A stretch of 64,000 nt of DNA from Actinomycetota bacterium (GTDB taxonomy: Bacteria > Actinomycetota > CADDZG01 > JAHWKV01), in NCBI GenBank assembly GCA_030447305.1, contig JAUJPC010000001.1, positions 760,958 to 824,957 on the forward strand, read 5' to 3'. This document shows positions 16,266-25,296 of the stretch, piece by piece; the stretch's first letter is position 1, and each line of letters starts with the position of its first letter. Both the position numbers and the translations under genes were made by a program. The notes beneath the pieces are model-generated. The model was not told the origin of the DNA and did no database searches. It saw only the letters and a program-made list of their open reading frames with translations.

Positions 16266-17670
16266 ACGGGGCCCGATGATCGAGCCCGGGCAGAGGGTGC
16301 TGATCCTGGGTCTGGGGAAGATGACCGGGGCGGCCGTCGCCCAAGCGCTGTCGAGGACCGGTGCGCACATCCGGGCGCACGAGTCCTTCCCATCCCCCGC
16401 TCGGGAGGCCATCGCTGAGGAGCTCAGGTCCCAGGGGGTCGAGGTGTCTTTCGGCGAACCGGGCTCCGCCCTGGTGAACGAGCTGCTTGACTGGGCCGAT
16501 GTGTTGATCCCAAGCCCGGGAGTTCCACCGGCCAACCCGATTCTGGGCGCCGCACTTCAGCGGGGCAAGCGCGTGATCAGCGAGATCGAGCTCGGATTCG
16601 CCGGCGCCAAAAGCGTGATTCTGGCGGTTACGGGAACCAACGGGAAGACCACTACCACGTCGCTGCTGGCCGAGATCCTGCGGGAGGCGGGCAAGCCGGC
16701 CGAACCCGTGGGCAACATCGGAGTGCCGTTTGTAACCGCGGCTCGAAGTTCGGTCGAGGGCAGCTTTCTCGTTGCCGAGGTGTCCAGCTTCCAGCTGGCC
16801 TTCATAGAAAGCTTCCGGCCGGCCGCCGCGGTGATCCTCAACGTAGCCGACGACCACTATGACTGGCACTACGGTTACGAGGAGTACCTGGCGGCCAAGG
16901 CCCGGATCACTCAGAACCAAACCGCCGATGACCGCCTGGTCGTTCGGGTCGACGACCCGGGCTGCATTTCCATAGCCGCCGGCTCGAAGGCCGAGATCAC
17001 CGGCTTCGGCCTTGATACTCCCGAGGAGGTGTGGGCCAGGCTCAAGCTGGCCCTCGGCCGGGCTCCGGCGCTGGTGGCCGGAGTCGCCGGGGAGCAGGTC
17101 ACAACATTCGATGGCTCCGAGGCGAAGATCATCACCAACCTTCGGGATATCCGCATGGAGGGGCTCCACAACCTTGAGAATGTGATGGCGGCGGCTCTGG
17201 CGGCGGCCAGGTTCGGAGTTGAGCCCCAGGCGGTCGCCTCGGTCGCTGCTAGGTTTGGCAACCTGCCCCACCGCACCGAGCTGGTTGCCACCAAGAATGG
17301 GGTGAGGTACGTCGACGACTCGAAGGCCACCAACCCGCACGCCACCCTTCTGGCGATGAAGGGATTGAGAAACGTGGTTCTGATCGCCGGAGGCCGGGCC
17401 AAGGGCCTGGACCTGTCGCCTCTGGCGGAGGTCGCCGGTCAGGTGTCCGGCCTGGTGGTCATGGGAGAAGCTGCAATGGAGTTCGAAAAGGTCATGGAGG
17501 GGATTCGCGCGGCGCGCGCCGGCGACGTCGAGGAAGCCGTCCGTCTGGCCGCAGAGATCGCCCGTCCCGGCGACACGGTGCTGCTGTCGCCGGCCTGCTC
17601 GAGCCTCGACCAGTATTCCGACTACGCCGAGCGGGGCAATCGGTTCCAGGAGGCGGTCCGCTCGCTATGA
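16246..17670 (+). CDS. murD: UDP-MurNAc-L-alanine:D-glutamate ligase
   Basis: Adds D-glutamate as second residue of the stem peptide. From ATG 16246 (GGAGAG 8 nt upstream, overlapping mraY by 20 bp) it has 474 residues. ATG 16276 just before GQRVLILGLGKMTG is an alternative. Seen: P-loop AVTGTNGKTTTTSLL, FLVAEVSSFQLAFIESF, ILNVADDHYDWHYGYEEYLAAKARI, RYVDDSKATNPHATLLAM and LLSPACSSLDQYSDYAERGNRF. The stop overlaps the ftsW start (ATGA). Confidence 0.94.
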   Translation: MPGEPVERGPMIEPGQRVLILGLGKMTGAAVAQALSRTGAHIRAHESFPSPAREAIAEELRSQGVEVSFGEPGSALVNELLDWADVLIPSPGVPPANPILGAALQRGKRVISEIELGFAGAKSVILAVTGTNGKTTTTSLLAEILREAGKPAEPVGNIGVPFVTAARSSVEGSFLVAEVSSFQLAFIESFRPAAAVILNVADDHYDWHYGYEEYLAAKARITQNQTADDRLVVRVDDPGCISIAAGSKAEITGFGLDTPEEVWARLKLALGRAPALVAGVAGEQVTTFDGSEAKIITNLRDIRMEGLHNLENVMAAALAAARFGVEPQAVASVAARFGNLPHRTELVATKNGVRYVDDSKATNPHATLLAMKGLRNVVLIAGGRAKGLDLSPLAEVAGQVSGLVVMGEAAMEFEKVMEGIRAARAGDVEEAVRLAAEIARPGDTVLLSPACSSLDQYSDYAERGNRFQEAVRSL

Positions 17671-18869
17671 CGTCCGTCACAGCCGGGTCTTCGCCGGCAG
17701 CTGCCTCGCGCCCCCGGGTCGGTCGCCTGGACAAGCCCCACCTGCCGTTGCTTCTCACCTGCCTGGCGCTGGTGAGCATAGGACTGGTCATGATTCTTTC
17801 GGCATCCTCGATCCAGGCCTACAGCCGCTTCGGAACCTCCTTCTCCTACTTCAATCGCCAGATGGTGGGGTTCGGTATCGGCCTGGTGGCGATGGCAGTC
17901 ATGGCCCGCAGTGACTACAGGAAGCTAAGGCCGCTTACCCGGCCTCTGCTGGCCTTCAACATCCTGCTCTTGGTGGCTGTGATTTTTCCCGGCATTGGAT
18001 CAACTCGGGGCGGTTCCAGCCGCTGGCTGGTCTTCGGCCCCGTGAGCATTCAGCCCTCGGAGATTGCCAAGCTCACTCTCATCCTGTTTGCCGCGTCGGT
18101 GCTGGAAGCGAAGGGCGTGAGGATCCGGGATCCGAGGGAGTTTGCCGTGCCACTCCTTCCAATGACTGGATTGGTCGCCCTGCTAGTGATCGCTCAGCCG
18201 GACCTGGGAACGACCATCATTCTCGGAGGCTCGGTTCTGGTGGTGCTGTTTCTTGCGGGAGCCCGGCTTCCGCACGTGGGGGTGCTGGCGTTCGGCGGGC
18301 TTGTCTCGGTGGTGGTTCTGGCCTTCACCCGGTCCTACCGGCGAGAGAGAGTGTTCTCGTTCCTCAACCCGTGGGCCGATCCCTGGGACACCGGCTACCA
18401 GGTGATCCAGGGTCAGATCGCCATGGGAAGCGGAGGTTTCTTCGGCCTGGGTCTCGGCGCTAGCAGGCAGAAGTGGTCATACGTTCCGAACGCCCATACC
18501 GACTTCATCTACGCCATCATCGGAGAGGAGTTGGGGCTGGCGGGAACTCTGACGGTTCTGCTACTGTTCGTTCTCCTTTTGTACCTGGGGATCCGTGTCG
18601 CCCGGCAGGCACCCGATCGCTTCGGGATGCTGCTGGCCGGGGGCATCACCGGCGTCATCGGGATGCAGGCGCTGATCAACATGGGGGCCATCTCCGGCCT
18701 GCTTCCGATCACCGGCGTCCCGCTTCCTCTGATCTCGTTCGGCAGCTCCTCCCTGGTGTTGACCATGGCGTCGGTGGGGGTTCTCCTTTCCGTTGCGAAG
18801 CGGGGAAAAAGGCGCAAGTCCGCTCCGCGGACAAGTCCTCACCAACCTCGACCTAAAGCTAAGGTTTAA
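17667..18869 (+). CDS. ftsW: Septal glycan polymerase FtsW
   Basis: SEDS-family glycosyltransferase that polymerises lipid II at the septum together with FtsI. The 400 residues give about ten membrane segments. Typical parts: MILSASSIQAYSRFGTSFSYFNRQM, GGSSRWLVFGPVSIQPSEIAKLTLI, IAQPDLGTTII, RRERVFSFLNPWADPWDTGYQVIQGQIAMGSGGFFGLGLG, FIYAIIGEELGL and PITGVPLPLISFGSSSLV. The C-terminal tail is basic. Confidence 0.94.
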   Translation: MTSVTAGSSPAAASRPRVGRLDKPHLPLLLTCLALVSIGLVMILSASSIQAYSRFGTSFSYFNRQMVGFGIGLVAMAVMARSDYRKLRPLTRPLLAFNILLLVAVIFPGIGSTRGGSSRWLVFGPVSIQPSEIAKLTLILFAASVLEAKGVRIRDPREFAVPLLPMTGLVALLVIAQPDLGTTIILGGSVLVVLFLAGARLPHVGVLAFGGLVSVVVLAFTRSYRRERVFSFLNPWADPWDTGYQVIQGQIAMGSGGFFGLGLGASRQKWSYVPNAHTDFIYAIIGEELGLAGTLTVLLLFVLLLYLGIRVARQAPDRFGMLLAGGITGVIGMQALINMGAISGLLPITGVPLPLISFGSSSLVLTMASVGVLLSVAKRGKRRKSAPRTSPHQPRPKAKV

Positions 18870-18917
18870 GGTGTTCTATCGCCTGAGATATGGATTGAAG
18901 GCAACCTCGAGCCCGGC

Positions 18918-20045
18918 ATGAGGGTGATTATCGCCGGTGGCGGCACCACCGGTCACCTTTCGCCGGGGCTTGCGGTCGCGGACCTCCTTCGGACCCGGGG
19001 AGCCGAGATTCTGTTCATCGGCACGCCTACCGGCCCGGAGGCGCGGATTGTCCCGCGCAGCGGTTACCCGTTCGAGGCGGTCAAGGTGATCGGCAGAGGA
19101 CGGGGCATGATCACAGCACGCAACCTGATGGCGGTGGGGAAGCTGGGCACGGCAACGCTGAGGGCTCTGGCGATTGTGCGGCGGTTCCGGCCGGACGTCG
19201 TGGTGGGCACCGGCGGCTACGTCAGCCTGCCGGCAGCGGCGGCGGCCCGCATGGCCGGCGTTCCCCTTGTGCTCCACGAACAGAACAGCGTTCCCGGTAT
19301 GGCGAACCGGGTGGCCCGCAGATTTGCCGCCGCGGTCGGGGTGAGCTTTCCCGGGACCGAGAGGTTCTTCGGTCCGGGAGCGGTGATGGTTGGTAACCCG
19401 GTCCGGAGTGCGCTCAACGAATTCGACAAGGAGGCCCTAAGGCCGGCCGGCCAGGCCGAGTTCGGCATGCAGGAGGGCCGTCCCGTCCTGCTGGTGTTCG
19501 GCGGCAGCCAGGGTGCGCAGAGTATCAACGAGGCGGTCCTCGGGGCCTACGATCACTGGAGAGACTCCGACCTCCAGATACTCCACCTGGCAGGCCCACG
19601 CAATGCCGCAGCGGTCAAGGCCGCGGTGGAGGAACTCAGGCGGCCGGAGGACACCGTGGTGTACGCGGTGGTCGGATACACGGACTCGATGGAGCTGGCT
19701 TACGCCTGCTGCGATCTGGCGCTGTGCCGGTCGGGAGCGTCAACGGTGGCCGAGCTGGCTGCAGTGGGGCTGCCCGCGGTGCTGGTGCCTCTGCCGGTTT
19801 CACTGGACGACGATCAGCGGAAGAACGCTGAAGCAGTGGTCGCAGCCGGTGGGGCCCGCATGGTACTCAATTCCGACCTTAAACCTCAGGTAGTAGTCGA
19901 GGTGGTTGAAGGTCTTATTCATAATCGGACGGTGCTCGATTCCATGGCGCAGGTCGTGAGATCGCTGGCCCGTCCGGATGCCGCCGAGCGGTTTGCCGAG
20001 CTGGTGGAGAGAACGGCAGACCGAGCGAAGAAGAGGGTGAGGTAA
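18918..20045 (+). CDS. murG: Lipid II synthase MurG
   Basis: GT28-family transferase adding GlcNAc from UDP-GlcNAc to lipid I on the inner face of the membrane. 375 residues. Seen: IIAGGGTTGHLSPGLAVADLL (glycine loop), FIGTPTGPEARIVPRSGYPF, VVGTGGYVSLPAAAAARMAGVPLVLHEQN, LLVFGGSQGAQSINEAV and the donor-site CRSGASTVAELAAVGLPAVLVPLP. The stop TAA overlaps the murC ATG by one base. Confidence 0.95.
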   Translation: MRVIIAGGGTTGHLSPGLAVADLLRTRGAEILFIGTPTGPEARIVPRSGYPFEAVKVIGRGRGMITARNLMAVGKLGTATLRALAIVRRFRPDVVVGTGGYVSLPAAAAARMAGVPLVLHEQNSVPGMANRVARRFAAAVGVSFPGTERFFGPGAVMVGNPVRSALNEFDKEALRPAGQAEFGMQEGRPVLLVFGGSQGAQSINEAVLGAYDHWRDSDLQILHLAGPRNAAAVKAAVEELRRPEDTVVYAVVGYTDSMELAYACCDLALCRSGASTVAELAAVGLPAVLVPLPVSLDDDQRKNAEAVVAAGGARMVLNSDLKPQVVVEVVEGLIHNRTVLDSMAQVVRSLARPDAAERFAELVERTADRAKKRVR

Positions 20046-21421
20046 TGCTGCGACTCGACCCTGCCTGGCGCCGGGTCCATCTTGTGGGTCTGGGAGGCGC
20101 CGGCATGAGCGCCATAGCGAGGGTGCTCATGCAGGCGGGGCTCACCGTCTCGGGCTCGGATGTCCGTGAGTCGGCAGTCCTATCCAGCCTTCGGGCCATG
20201 GGGGTGAAGGCCGACGTCGGCCACCGTGCTCGGCAGGCGGAGGGAGCCGACGTCCTCATCGTCTCGAACGCAGTGGGCCCGGGGAATCCGGAGGTGGAGC
20301 TGGCCCGCACGAACGGCATCCCGACCCTGTGGCGAGGAAAGGCACTGGCCGAGATGGTCGGTGGCCTAAGAACGGTGGCGGTCAGCGGAACTCACGGCAA
20401 AACCACGACCTCCGGGATGGTGGCCACCGTCCTCTCCCAGGCCGGGCTGGATCCGACGTACCTGCTGGGCTCGGATCTCTCCGGCCGGGGCTCGGGCGGG
20501 CACCTGGGCGGGGGCGAGTTGGCCGTTGTCGAGGCGGACGAAGCGTACCGCTCGTTCCTGTGGCTCGACCCGGCCGTGTCGGTGGTCACAAACATTGACC
20601 GGGATCACGTGGATCACTACGACAGCTGGGAGGCGCTTCAGGAGGCGTTCTTCACCTTCATGGCCGGGTCGTCGGAGGCCGTCATCGTGTGCGCCGACAA
20701 CCCTCGCGCCATGGAGGTTGCCCGGCCGCTGGAGCCCTTGACCTATGGCTTTCATCCCGATGCCGGGGTGCGGGCAGGGGGACTCGAGTCCGGCGCCGGG
20801 GGTTCCGACTTCCGGCTGTTCGTAGAGGGCCGTGACGAGGGAATGGTCCATCTTCAGGTGACAGGCATTCACAACGTTCAGAACGCGCTGGGTGCGGCGG
20901 CGGCCTGCCTGAAGCTAGGTCTCGACGTGCCGGCGGTTTCAGCCGGTCTGGCCGCCTTCGGCGGCGTGAGCCGGCGGTTTGAGTATCGGGGCCGCCTGGG
21001 CGATGCCCACCTGGTGGATGACTACGCCCACCATCCCGCCGAGATCGATGCCACGCTCTCCGCCGCCCGCTGGGGTCCGTGGAAGCGGGTGATCGCCGTC
21101 TTCCAGCCGCACCTCTACAGCCGGACGCAGGCTCTTTGGAAGGAGTTCGGCGCATCGCTGTCCGCCGCCGATCTGATCGTCGTCACCGACGTCTACGGCG
21201 CGCGGGAGGAGCCGGTAGCCGGAGTGACCGGCAAGTTGATCGTGGAGTCGATCTGCGACACGGTGCCGGGCCGCAAGGTTGCGTACCTGCCCCGGCTCGA
21301 CGAGGCAGCCCGGTATCTGCGGAGCGTAGTACGTGCGGATGACCTGATCCTTACGCTGGGGGCGGGCGATGTCACCACGCTGCACGACCGCCTTTCCGCC
21401 GACTCTCCGGGCGACTGGTAA
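20045..21421 (+). CDS. murC: UDP-MurNAc:L-alanine ligase
   Basis: Adds the first residue, L-alanine, to UDP-MurNAc. 458 residues. Seen: VHLVGLGGAGMSAIARVL, VSGSDVRES, P-loop AVSGTHGKTTTSGM, VEADEAYRSFLWLDP, VTNIDRDHVDHYDSWEAL, LVDDYAHHPAEIDATL and FQPHLYSRTQALWKEF. It overlaps murG by one base. Confidence 0.95.
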   Translation: MLRLDPAWRRVHLVGLGGAGMSAIARVLMQAGLTVSGSDVRESAVLSSLRAMGVKADVGHRARQAEGADVLIVSNAVGPGNPEVELARTNGIPTLWRGKALAEMVGGLRTVAVSGTHGKTTTSGMVATVLSQAGLDPTYLLGSDLSGRGSGGHLGGGELAVVEADEAYRSFLWLDPAVSVVTNIDRDHVDHYDSWEALQEAFFTFMAGSSEAVIVCADNPRAMEVARPLEPLTYGFHPDAGVRAGGLESGAGGSDFRLFVEGRDEGMVHLQVTGIHNVQNALGAAAACLKLGLDVPAVSAGLAAFGGVSRRFEYRGRLGDAHLVDDYAHHPAEIDATLSAARWGPWKRVIAVFQPHLYSRTQALWKEFGASLSAADLIVVTDVYGAREEPVAGVTGKLIVESICDTVPGRKVAYLPRLDEAARYLRSVVRADDLILTLGAGDVTTLHDRLSADSPGDW

Positions 21422-21429
21422 CCGCTTAA

Positions 21430-22404
21430 GTGGCTGGCAGTCCCGTCCCCGAGCTCGACGAAAGCCTCCGCCTGGCGGCGGACGAGATAGGCGCCGTCGC
21501 CGCAGGCAGGGTGGCTCTGCGAGAGCCCCTTGCTCCCTTCACCTCGTTCCGCGTGGGTGGACCCGCCGGAGTGCTGGTAGAGCCCCGCGACGAGAAAGAC
21601 CTGGAGGTGGCCGGTGCGGTGGTGGCCCGCCTGGGTCTCGACGTGCTGATTCTTGGCCGTGGGACCAACGTGTTGATCGGCGACCACGGCTTTCCCGGCG
21701 TGGTAATCAGGATCGGCAAGGGCTTCGAGTGGATCAGGGCGGCCGGCGAGGACGGCGTGGAGGCCGGGGGCGGAGCAAACCTTCCTCAGGTCGCCAACTG
21801 GGCCCGCCGGCGGTCCCTTGCCGGGATGGAGTTCTCAGTGGCAATCCCGGCAACGGTGGGCGGGGGAGTGGCGATGAACGCCGGGGCCCACGGGTCCAGC
21901 CTCTCCGAGGTGCTCGAGTCCGCCCGCGTCTGCTATCTCAACGAGGGCCGGACCCTCGAGCTCTCCGTAGACGAACTGCAGATGGGCTACCGGCGGACCG
22001 CCCTGGGACCCGGGCGCCTGGTCTGTTCGGCTCGGTTCCGGCTGCAGCCGGGGGAGCCCGCCGAGATTGCCGCTCGGATGGAGAAGTATCGATCTCACCG
22101 ATCGGAAACTCAGCCGTCCGAGGCGCCGAACGCCGGTTCCACATTTCGCAATCCCCCCGGACAGTCGGCGGGAAGCCTCATCGAGGCTGCCGGGCTCAAG
22201 GGGTATCGCGTCGCCGGCGCCGAAGTTTCCGGAAAGCACGCGAACTTCTTTTTCGCCCGGCCGGGAGCCCTAGCTCAGGACGTCTTCGACCTGATGGTTT
22301 TCGTCCAGAGCGAGGTCCAAAAGGCTTTCGGCGTGACGCTAATTCCGGAGGTGCGCATCATCGGGTTCTTCGAGGGGGCCGACGCGCTCAGGACGTCGGC
22401 ATGA
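21430..22404 (+). CDS. murB: UDP-N-acetylenolpyruvoylglucosamine reductase
   Basis: FAD-dependent reductase forming UDP-MurNAc. 324 residues from GTG. Seen: APFTSFRVGGPAGVLVEPRDEKDLE, FAD-binding LGRGTNVLIGDHGFPGVVIRI, FSVAIPATVGGGVAMNAGAHG, and the C-terminal NAGSTFRNPPGQSAGSLIEAAGLKGYRVAGAEVSGKHANFF, with the proton-donating serine. It starts 8 nt after murC and overlaps ftsQ (ATGA). Confidence 0.95.
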   Translation: MAGSPVPELDESLRLAADEIGAVAAGRVALREPLAPFTSFRVGGPAGVLVEPRDEKDLEVAGAVVARLGLDVLILGRGTNVLIGDHGFPGVVIRIGKGFEWIRAAGEDGVEAGGGANLPQVANWARRRSLAGMEFSVAIPATVGGGVAMNAGAHGSSLSEVLESARVCYLNEGRTLELSVDELQMGYRRTALGPGRLVCSARFRLQPGEPAEIAARMEKYRSHRSETQPSEAPNAGSTFRNPPGQSAGSLIEAAGLKGYRVAGAEVSGKHANFFFARPGALAQDVFDLMVFVQSEVQKAFGVTLIPEVRIIGFFEGADALRTSA

Positions 22405-23102
22405 AGGTCCTGAGGATGGTGGCTCTTCTGATCGTGGGGGCTCTTCTCTACCAGGGCGGGCAGGCGCTCCTGAGGTCTCGCTCCCTTCAGCTGGCGAAGT
22501 TCGAGGTCGTGGGGAACTCCGAGGCTCGAGTCAGCACCGACCAGCTGATCCGGGCGACCGGTGTGGACGTCGGAGACCAACTGGTCGGGATCTCGACGCA
22601 CAAAGTTGCCGGGCGCCTCCAAAAGCTTCCCTGGGTCGAGAAGGCTCGGGTGGAGCGGATCCTCCCTTCGACTTTGCGAATATCGGTTCAGGAGAGAAAG
22701 CCTTCACTGGTGGCGCAGACCGACCAGGGTCCCTATCTGGTGGACGAGCACGGGCTGGTGCTTCAGCAGGGGAGCGGGAAGCTTGTGGAGCTGCTGGACC
22801 TGCCGCTGAACGAGCTGGTGCCCGGGAGTAGGATCACGACGCCCGAGTTCACCCATGCTGCCCGTATTCTGCGCTCACTGCCTCCCGGGATTCGGACCAG
22901 TGTCTCCTCCGTCCGTGCTCCCTCGATTGACCAGATACAGATCGAGACTGAAGCCGGACCGGTGATCTACTACGGCGCGGCCGAGGACATCCCGGAGAAG
23001 AACTACGCCGCCGAGACGCTTCTTCGGCGCACCGCAGGCGCGGTGAACAGCGGGGTCATCGACGTCAGAGTGCCCTCCCGGCCCACCACGCGCGCTCGCT
23101 GA
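22401..23102 (+). CDS. ftsQ: Division protein FtsQ
   Basis: Bitopic scaffold of the FtsQLB complex. 233 residues: short cytoplasmic start, membrane helix at about 5-22 (VLRMVALLIVGALLYQGGQALL), POTRA domain (LAKFEVVGNSEARVSTDQLIRATGVDVGDQLVGI), then the FtsQ beta domain (LPWVEKARVERILPSTLRISVQERKPSLVAQTDQGPYLVDEHGLVL). The ATG is fixed by its overlap with the murB stop. Confidence 0.92.
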   Translation: MKVLRMVALLIVGALLYQGGQALLRSRSLQLAKFEVVGNSEARVSTDQLIRATGVDVGDQLVGISTHKVAGRLQKLPWVEKARVERILPSTLRISVQERKPSLVAQTDQGPYLVDEHGLVLQQGSGKLVELLDLPLNELVPGSRITTPEFTHAARILRSLPPGIRTSVSSVRAPSIDQIQIETEAGPVIYYGAAEDIPEKNYAAETLLRRTAGAVNSGVIDVRVPSRPTTRAR

Positions 23103-23105
23103 GGA

Positions 23106-23126
23106 CCTTAAAGCCGTCCTTTAGGG
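23106..23126 (+). terminator. hairpin after ftsQ
   Basis: CCTTAAAG and CTTTAGGG pair (one G-U) around a 5-nt loop, just after the ftsQ stop. No U-tract follows, so it may be an RNA-processing or partial attenuation site rather than a true terminator. Confidence 0.35.
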
Positions 23127-23321
23127 TGGGTTGCGGCAGAAACGGTCCCCTTACGCGAAGTAATGAAGGCGTTACGGTTTATAAATCTCCCCTTTTGCAG
23201 ACACGCAATCGCGTAATACGCTTCGAATTGGAGGATATGAACGGTAACTAAGCAGCAGATCGAGTGAGAGGCAAGTCCAACGCCTGATTCAGAGTCCAGT
23301 GGTGATAATTACCGGCTACGC

Positions 23322-23777
23322 TTGCGCCGCGGTGACATCGAGGTGGAAATCGGCTCGGGGAACCGATCCTGGGTGGACCTCAAGCTGAAGGAGCTCAAAG
23401 GTCTGCTATACGCGGACTCGGAGCAGTCGATCCCCCTGCCCGCCGGCCGGTCGGGTTCCGCCGCATCTCGTCAAAAGCCCTTCAAGGTGCCGTCACTGGC
23501 GGAACATGTCCGCGCGGTGGGTCCTTCCGGCGGCTTGGAGCACGTCCTGGCGGTAGGTTACTACCTCGAGAAGTTTTCCCGGCTCAAGGGAGGGTTCCGT
23601 AGGAGGGACGTCGCCGAAGCCTTCGCCTTGCTCCGATACCAGCACTCGAACCCGGGAGTTCCCATAGCCGCGGCCAGGCGGCGAGGGCTTCTGATGGACG
23701 GCGAGGAACACGAGAAGATGCAGCTGACTGAGACAGCGGAACGGTGGGTACGTGACCGGCTGGATCCTGACGGCTAG
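23322..23777 (+). CDS. Unrecognised winged-helix-like protein between ftsQ and ftsZ
   Basis: 151 residues from TTG 23322. The first part (RRGDIEVEIGSGNRSWVDLKLKELKGLL) looks like a small beta unit. Residues about 60-145 (VLAVGYYLEKFSRLKGGFRRRDVAEAFALLRYQ ... IAAARRRGLLMDGEEHEKMQLTETAERWVRDRL) have the pattern of winged-helix proteins in which a GYYLEKF helix precedes a domain ending in 'LT..GE..V'. Conserved-looking sequence (DNYRLRL) continues in frame before the TTG back to a TGA, with no ATG or GTG, so a non-standard start or a frameshift is possible. A gene here is unusual; function unknown. Confidence 0.65.
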   Translation: MRRGDIEVEIGSGNRSWVDLKLKELKGLLYADSEQSIPLPAGRSGSAASRQKPFKVPSLAEHVRAVGPSGGLEHVLAVGYYLEKFSRLKGGFRRRDVAEAFALLRYQHSNPGVPIAAARRRGLLMDGEEHEKMQLTETAERWVRDRLDPDG

Positions 23778-23842
23778 ATCCCCAAAAGCATCGGGATCGC
23801 CTCCGGTTTCAGGGCAACCCCATGGGGAAACTACATGGGTGT

Positions 23843-23854
23843 ACTTCGCGAAGT
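23843..23854. promoter_or_regulatory. 12-bp palindrome before the ftsZ promoter
   Basis: ACTTCGCGAAGT is a perfect palindrome ending 4 bp before the -35 box of the ftsZ promoter. Its place suits an activator or repressor site for ftsZ; the binding protein is unknown. Confidence 0.5.
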
Positions 23855-23858
23855 GTTG

Positions 23859-23887
23859 TTGACCCCGCACACGACCGCGAATATATT
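23859..23887 (+). promoter_or_regulatory. ftsZ promoter
   Basis: TTGACC at 23859-23864, 17-nt spacer, TATATT at 23882-23887. It is the best sigma-70-like promoter in the cluster and would give a leader of about 80 nt before ftsZ. Confidence 0.75.
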
Positions 23888-23975
23888 GCTGTAGATCGAT
23901 TCAACCAGTGGTTTAGGGTACCCTTCAGTAAACCTTTGGTCAAGAGTCAAACTTCCCCCCTCACCCGGAGGTGAA

Positions 23976-25232
23976 ATGGTGGCAGCATCGCCGCAGAACT
24001 ACCTAGCAGTGATCAAGGTCGTCGGCATTGGCGGCGGAGGAGTCAACGCCGTCAACCGCATGATCGATGCAGGACTCAAAGGCGTCGAGTTCATCGCAGT
24101 CAACACCGACGCTCAGGCGTTGCTGATGTCGGATGCCGACGTGAAGCTGGACATCGGCCGGGACCTCACCCGGGGCCTCGGCGCAGGAGCGGACCCGGAG
24201 CTGGGCCGCCAGGCGGCAGAGGCTCACCGCGACGAGATCGAAGAGGTGCTGAAGGGCGCCGACATGGTGTTCGTCACCGCGGGCAAGGGCGGCGGCACCG
24301 GCACCGGCGGGGCGCCCGTCGTGGCCGAGATCGCCAAGAGCCTGGGAGCCCTGACAATCGGTGTCGTGACCCGGCCGTTTGCCTTCGAAGGCCGCCGGCG
24401 CAGCGTTAACGCCGAACAGGGCATCATGAAGCTCAAGGACAGGCTGGACAGCCTCATCATCATCCCGAATGACCGGCTGCTCCAGGTGTGTGACGAGACC
24501 ACCTCCGTGCTCGAGGCCTTCCGCATGGCGGACGAGGTTCTCCTGCAAGGTGTTCAGGGCATCACTAACCTGATCACCACGCCGGGGCTCATCAACCTGG
24601 ACTTCGCAGATGTGAAGGCCATCATGCTGAACGCCGGCTCGTCGCTTATGGGGATCGGTAATGCCCGCGGCGAGGACCGCGCGGTGCTGGCCGCGCAGAA
24701 TGCGGTTTCCTCTCCGCTGCTGGAGGCTTCCATCGACGGAGCCCGCGGCGTGCTGATTAGCATTGCCGGCGGAAGCGACCTCGGACTGTTCGAGGTCAAC
24801 CAGGCGGCGAACATCATTGCGAAGTCGGCGCACCCGGATGCGAACATCATCTTCGGTGCAGTGATCGACGACCAGCTCGGCGACGAGCTGCGTCTGACGG
24901 TAATCGCCTCCGGTTTCGAGCGAGCCGAGTTTGGCGGAACCAGGACACCCTCGTCCATCTCGACGCCCCCGTACGGCGGCGGACAGCTGCCCTCGGTGGG
25001 AGTTCCGATGCCGCAGCCTATCAGCAACTTCATGGCGGAGGACGACCTGGACGTCGAGTACGAGCTCGACAGGGAGCCCGTGATCAGCGACATCCGGGAG
25101 CCGATGCCCCGCCGCGGTCGGGAGCCGGCCTACAACGCCCCCCGGGAACCGGCGGTGACGCATGTGTTCGACGCCGATGCGGACGACGACGATGACGACC
25201 TGGACATCCCGAGCTTCCTCCGCAGGAGGTAG
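23976..25232 (+). CDS. ftsZ: Tubulin-like division GTPase FtsZ
   Basis: GTP-dependent polymer that forms the division ring. 418 residues. Seen: [32 protein letters not shown], the tubulin signature GGGTGTG near residue 108, [17 protein letters not shown]-equivalent [11 protein letters not shown], and an acidic linker ending in the conserved tail [12 protein letters not shown] that binds SepF and other partners. A strong GGAGGTGA and its own promoter precede it. The linker is unusually acidic with seven consecutive Asp. Confidence 0.97.
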   Translation: MVAASPQNYLAVIKVVGIGGGGVNAVNRMIDAGLKGVEFIAVNTDAQALLMSDADVKLDIGRDLTRGLGAGADPELGRQAAEAHRDEIEEVLKGADMVFVTAGKGGGTGTGGAPVVAEIAKSLGALTIGVVTRPFAFEGRRRSVNAEQGIMKLKDRLDSLIIIPNDRLLQVCDETTSVLEAFRMADEVLLQGVQGITNLITTPGLINLDFADVKAIMLNAGSSLMGIGNARGEDRAVLAAQNAVSSPLLEASIDGARGVLISIAGGSDLGLFEVNQAANIIAKSAHPDANIIFGAVIDDQLGDELRLTVIASGFERAEFGGTRTPSSISTPPYGGGQLPSVGVPMPQPISNFMAEDDLDVEYELDREPVISDIREPMPRRGREPAYNAPREPAVTHVFDADADDDDDDLDIPSFLRRR

Positions 25233-25296
25233 GGGAACAACTCAGGACAAAGCGAGGAGTAGGTAGCCACTGCTTGAACCTCTCGAACGGGACGGC

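Noticed and set aside
21369..22400. N-terminal extension of the ftsQ frame
   Set aside because: It runs antiphase through murB; the ftsQ ATG overlaps the murB stop as expected.
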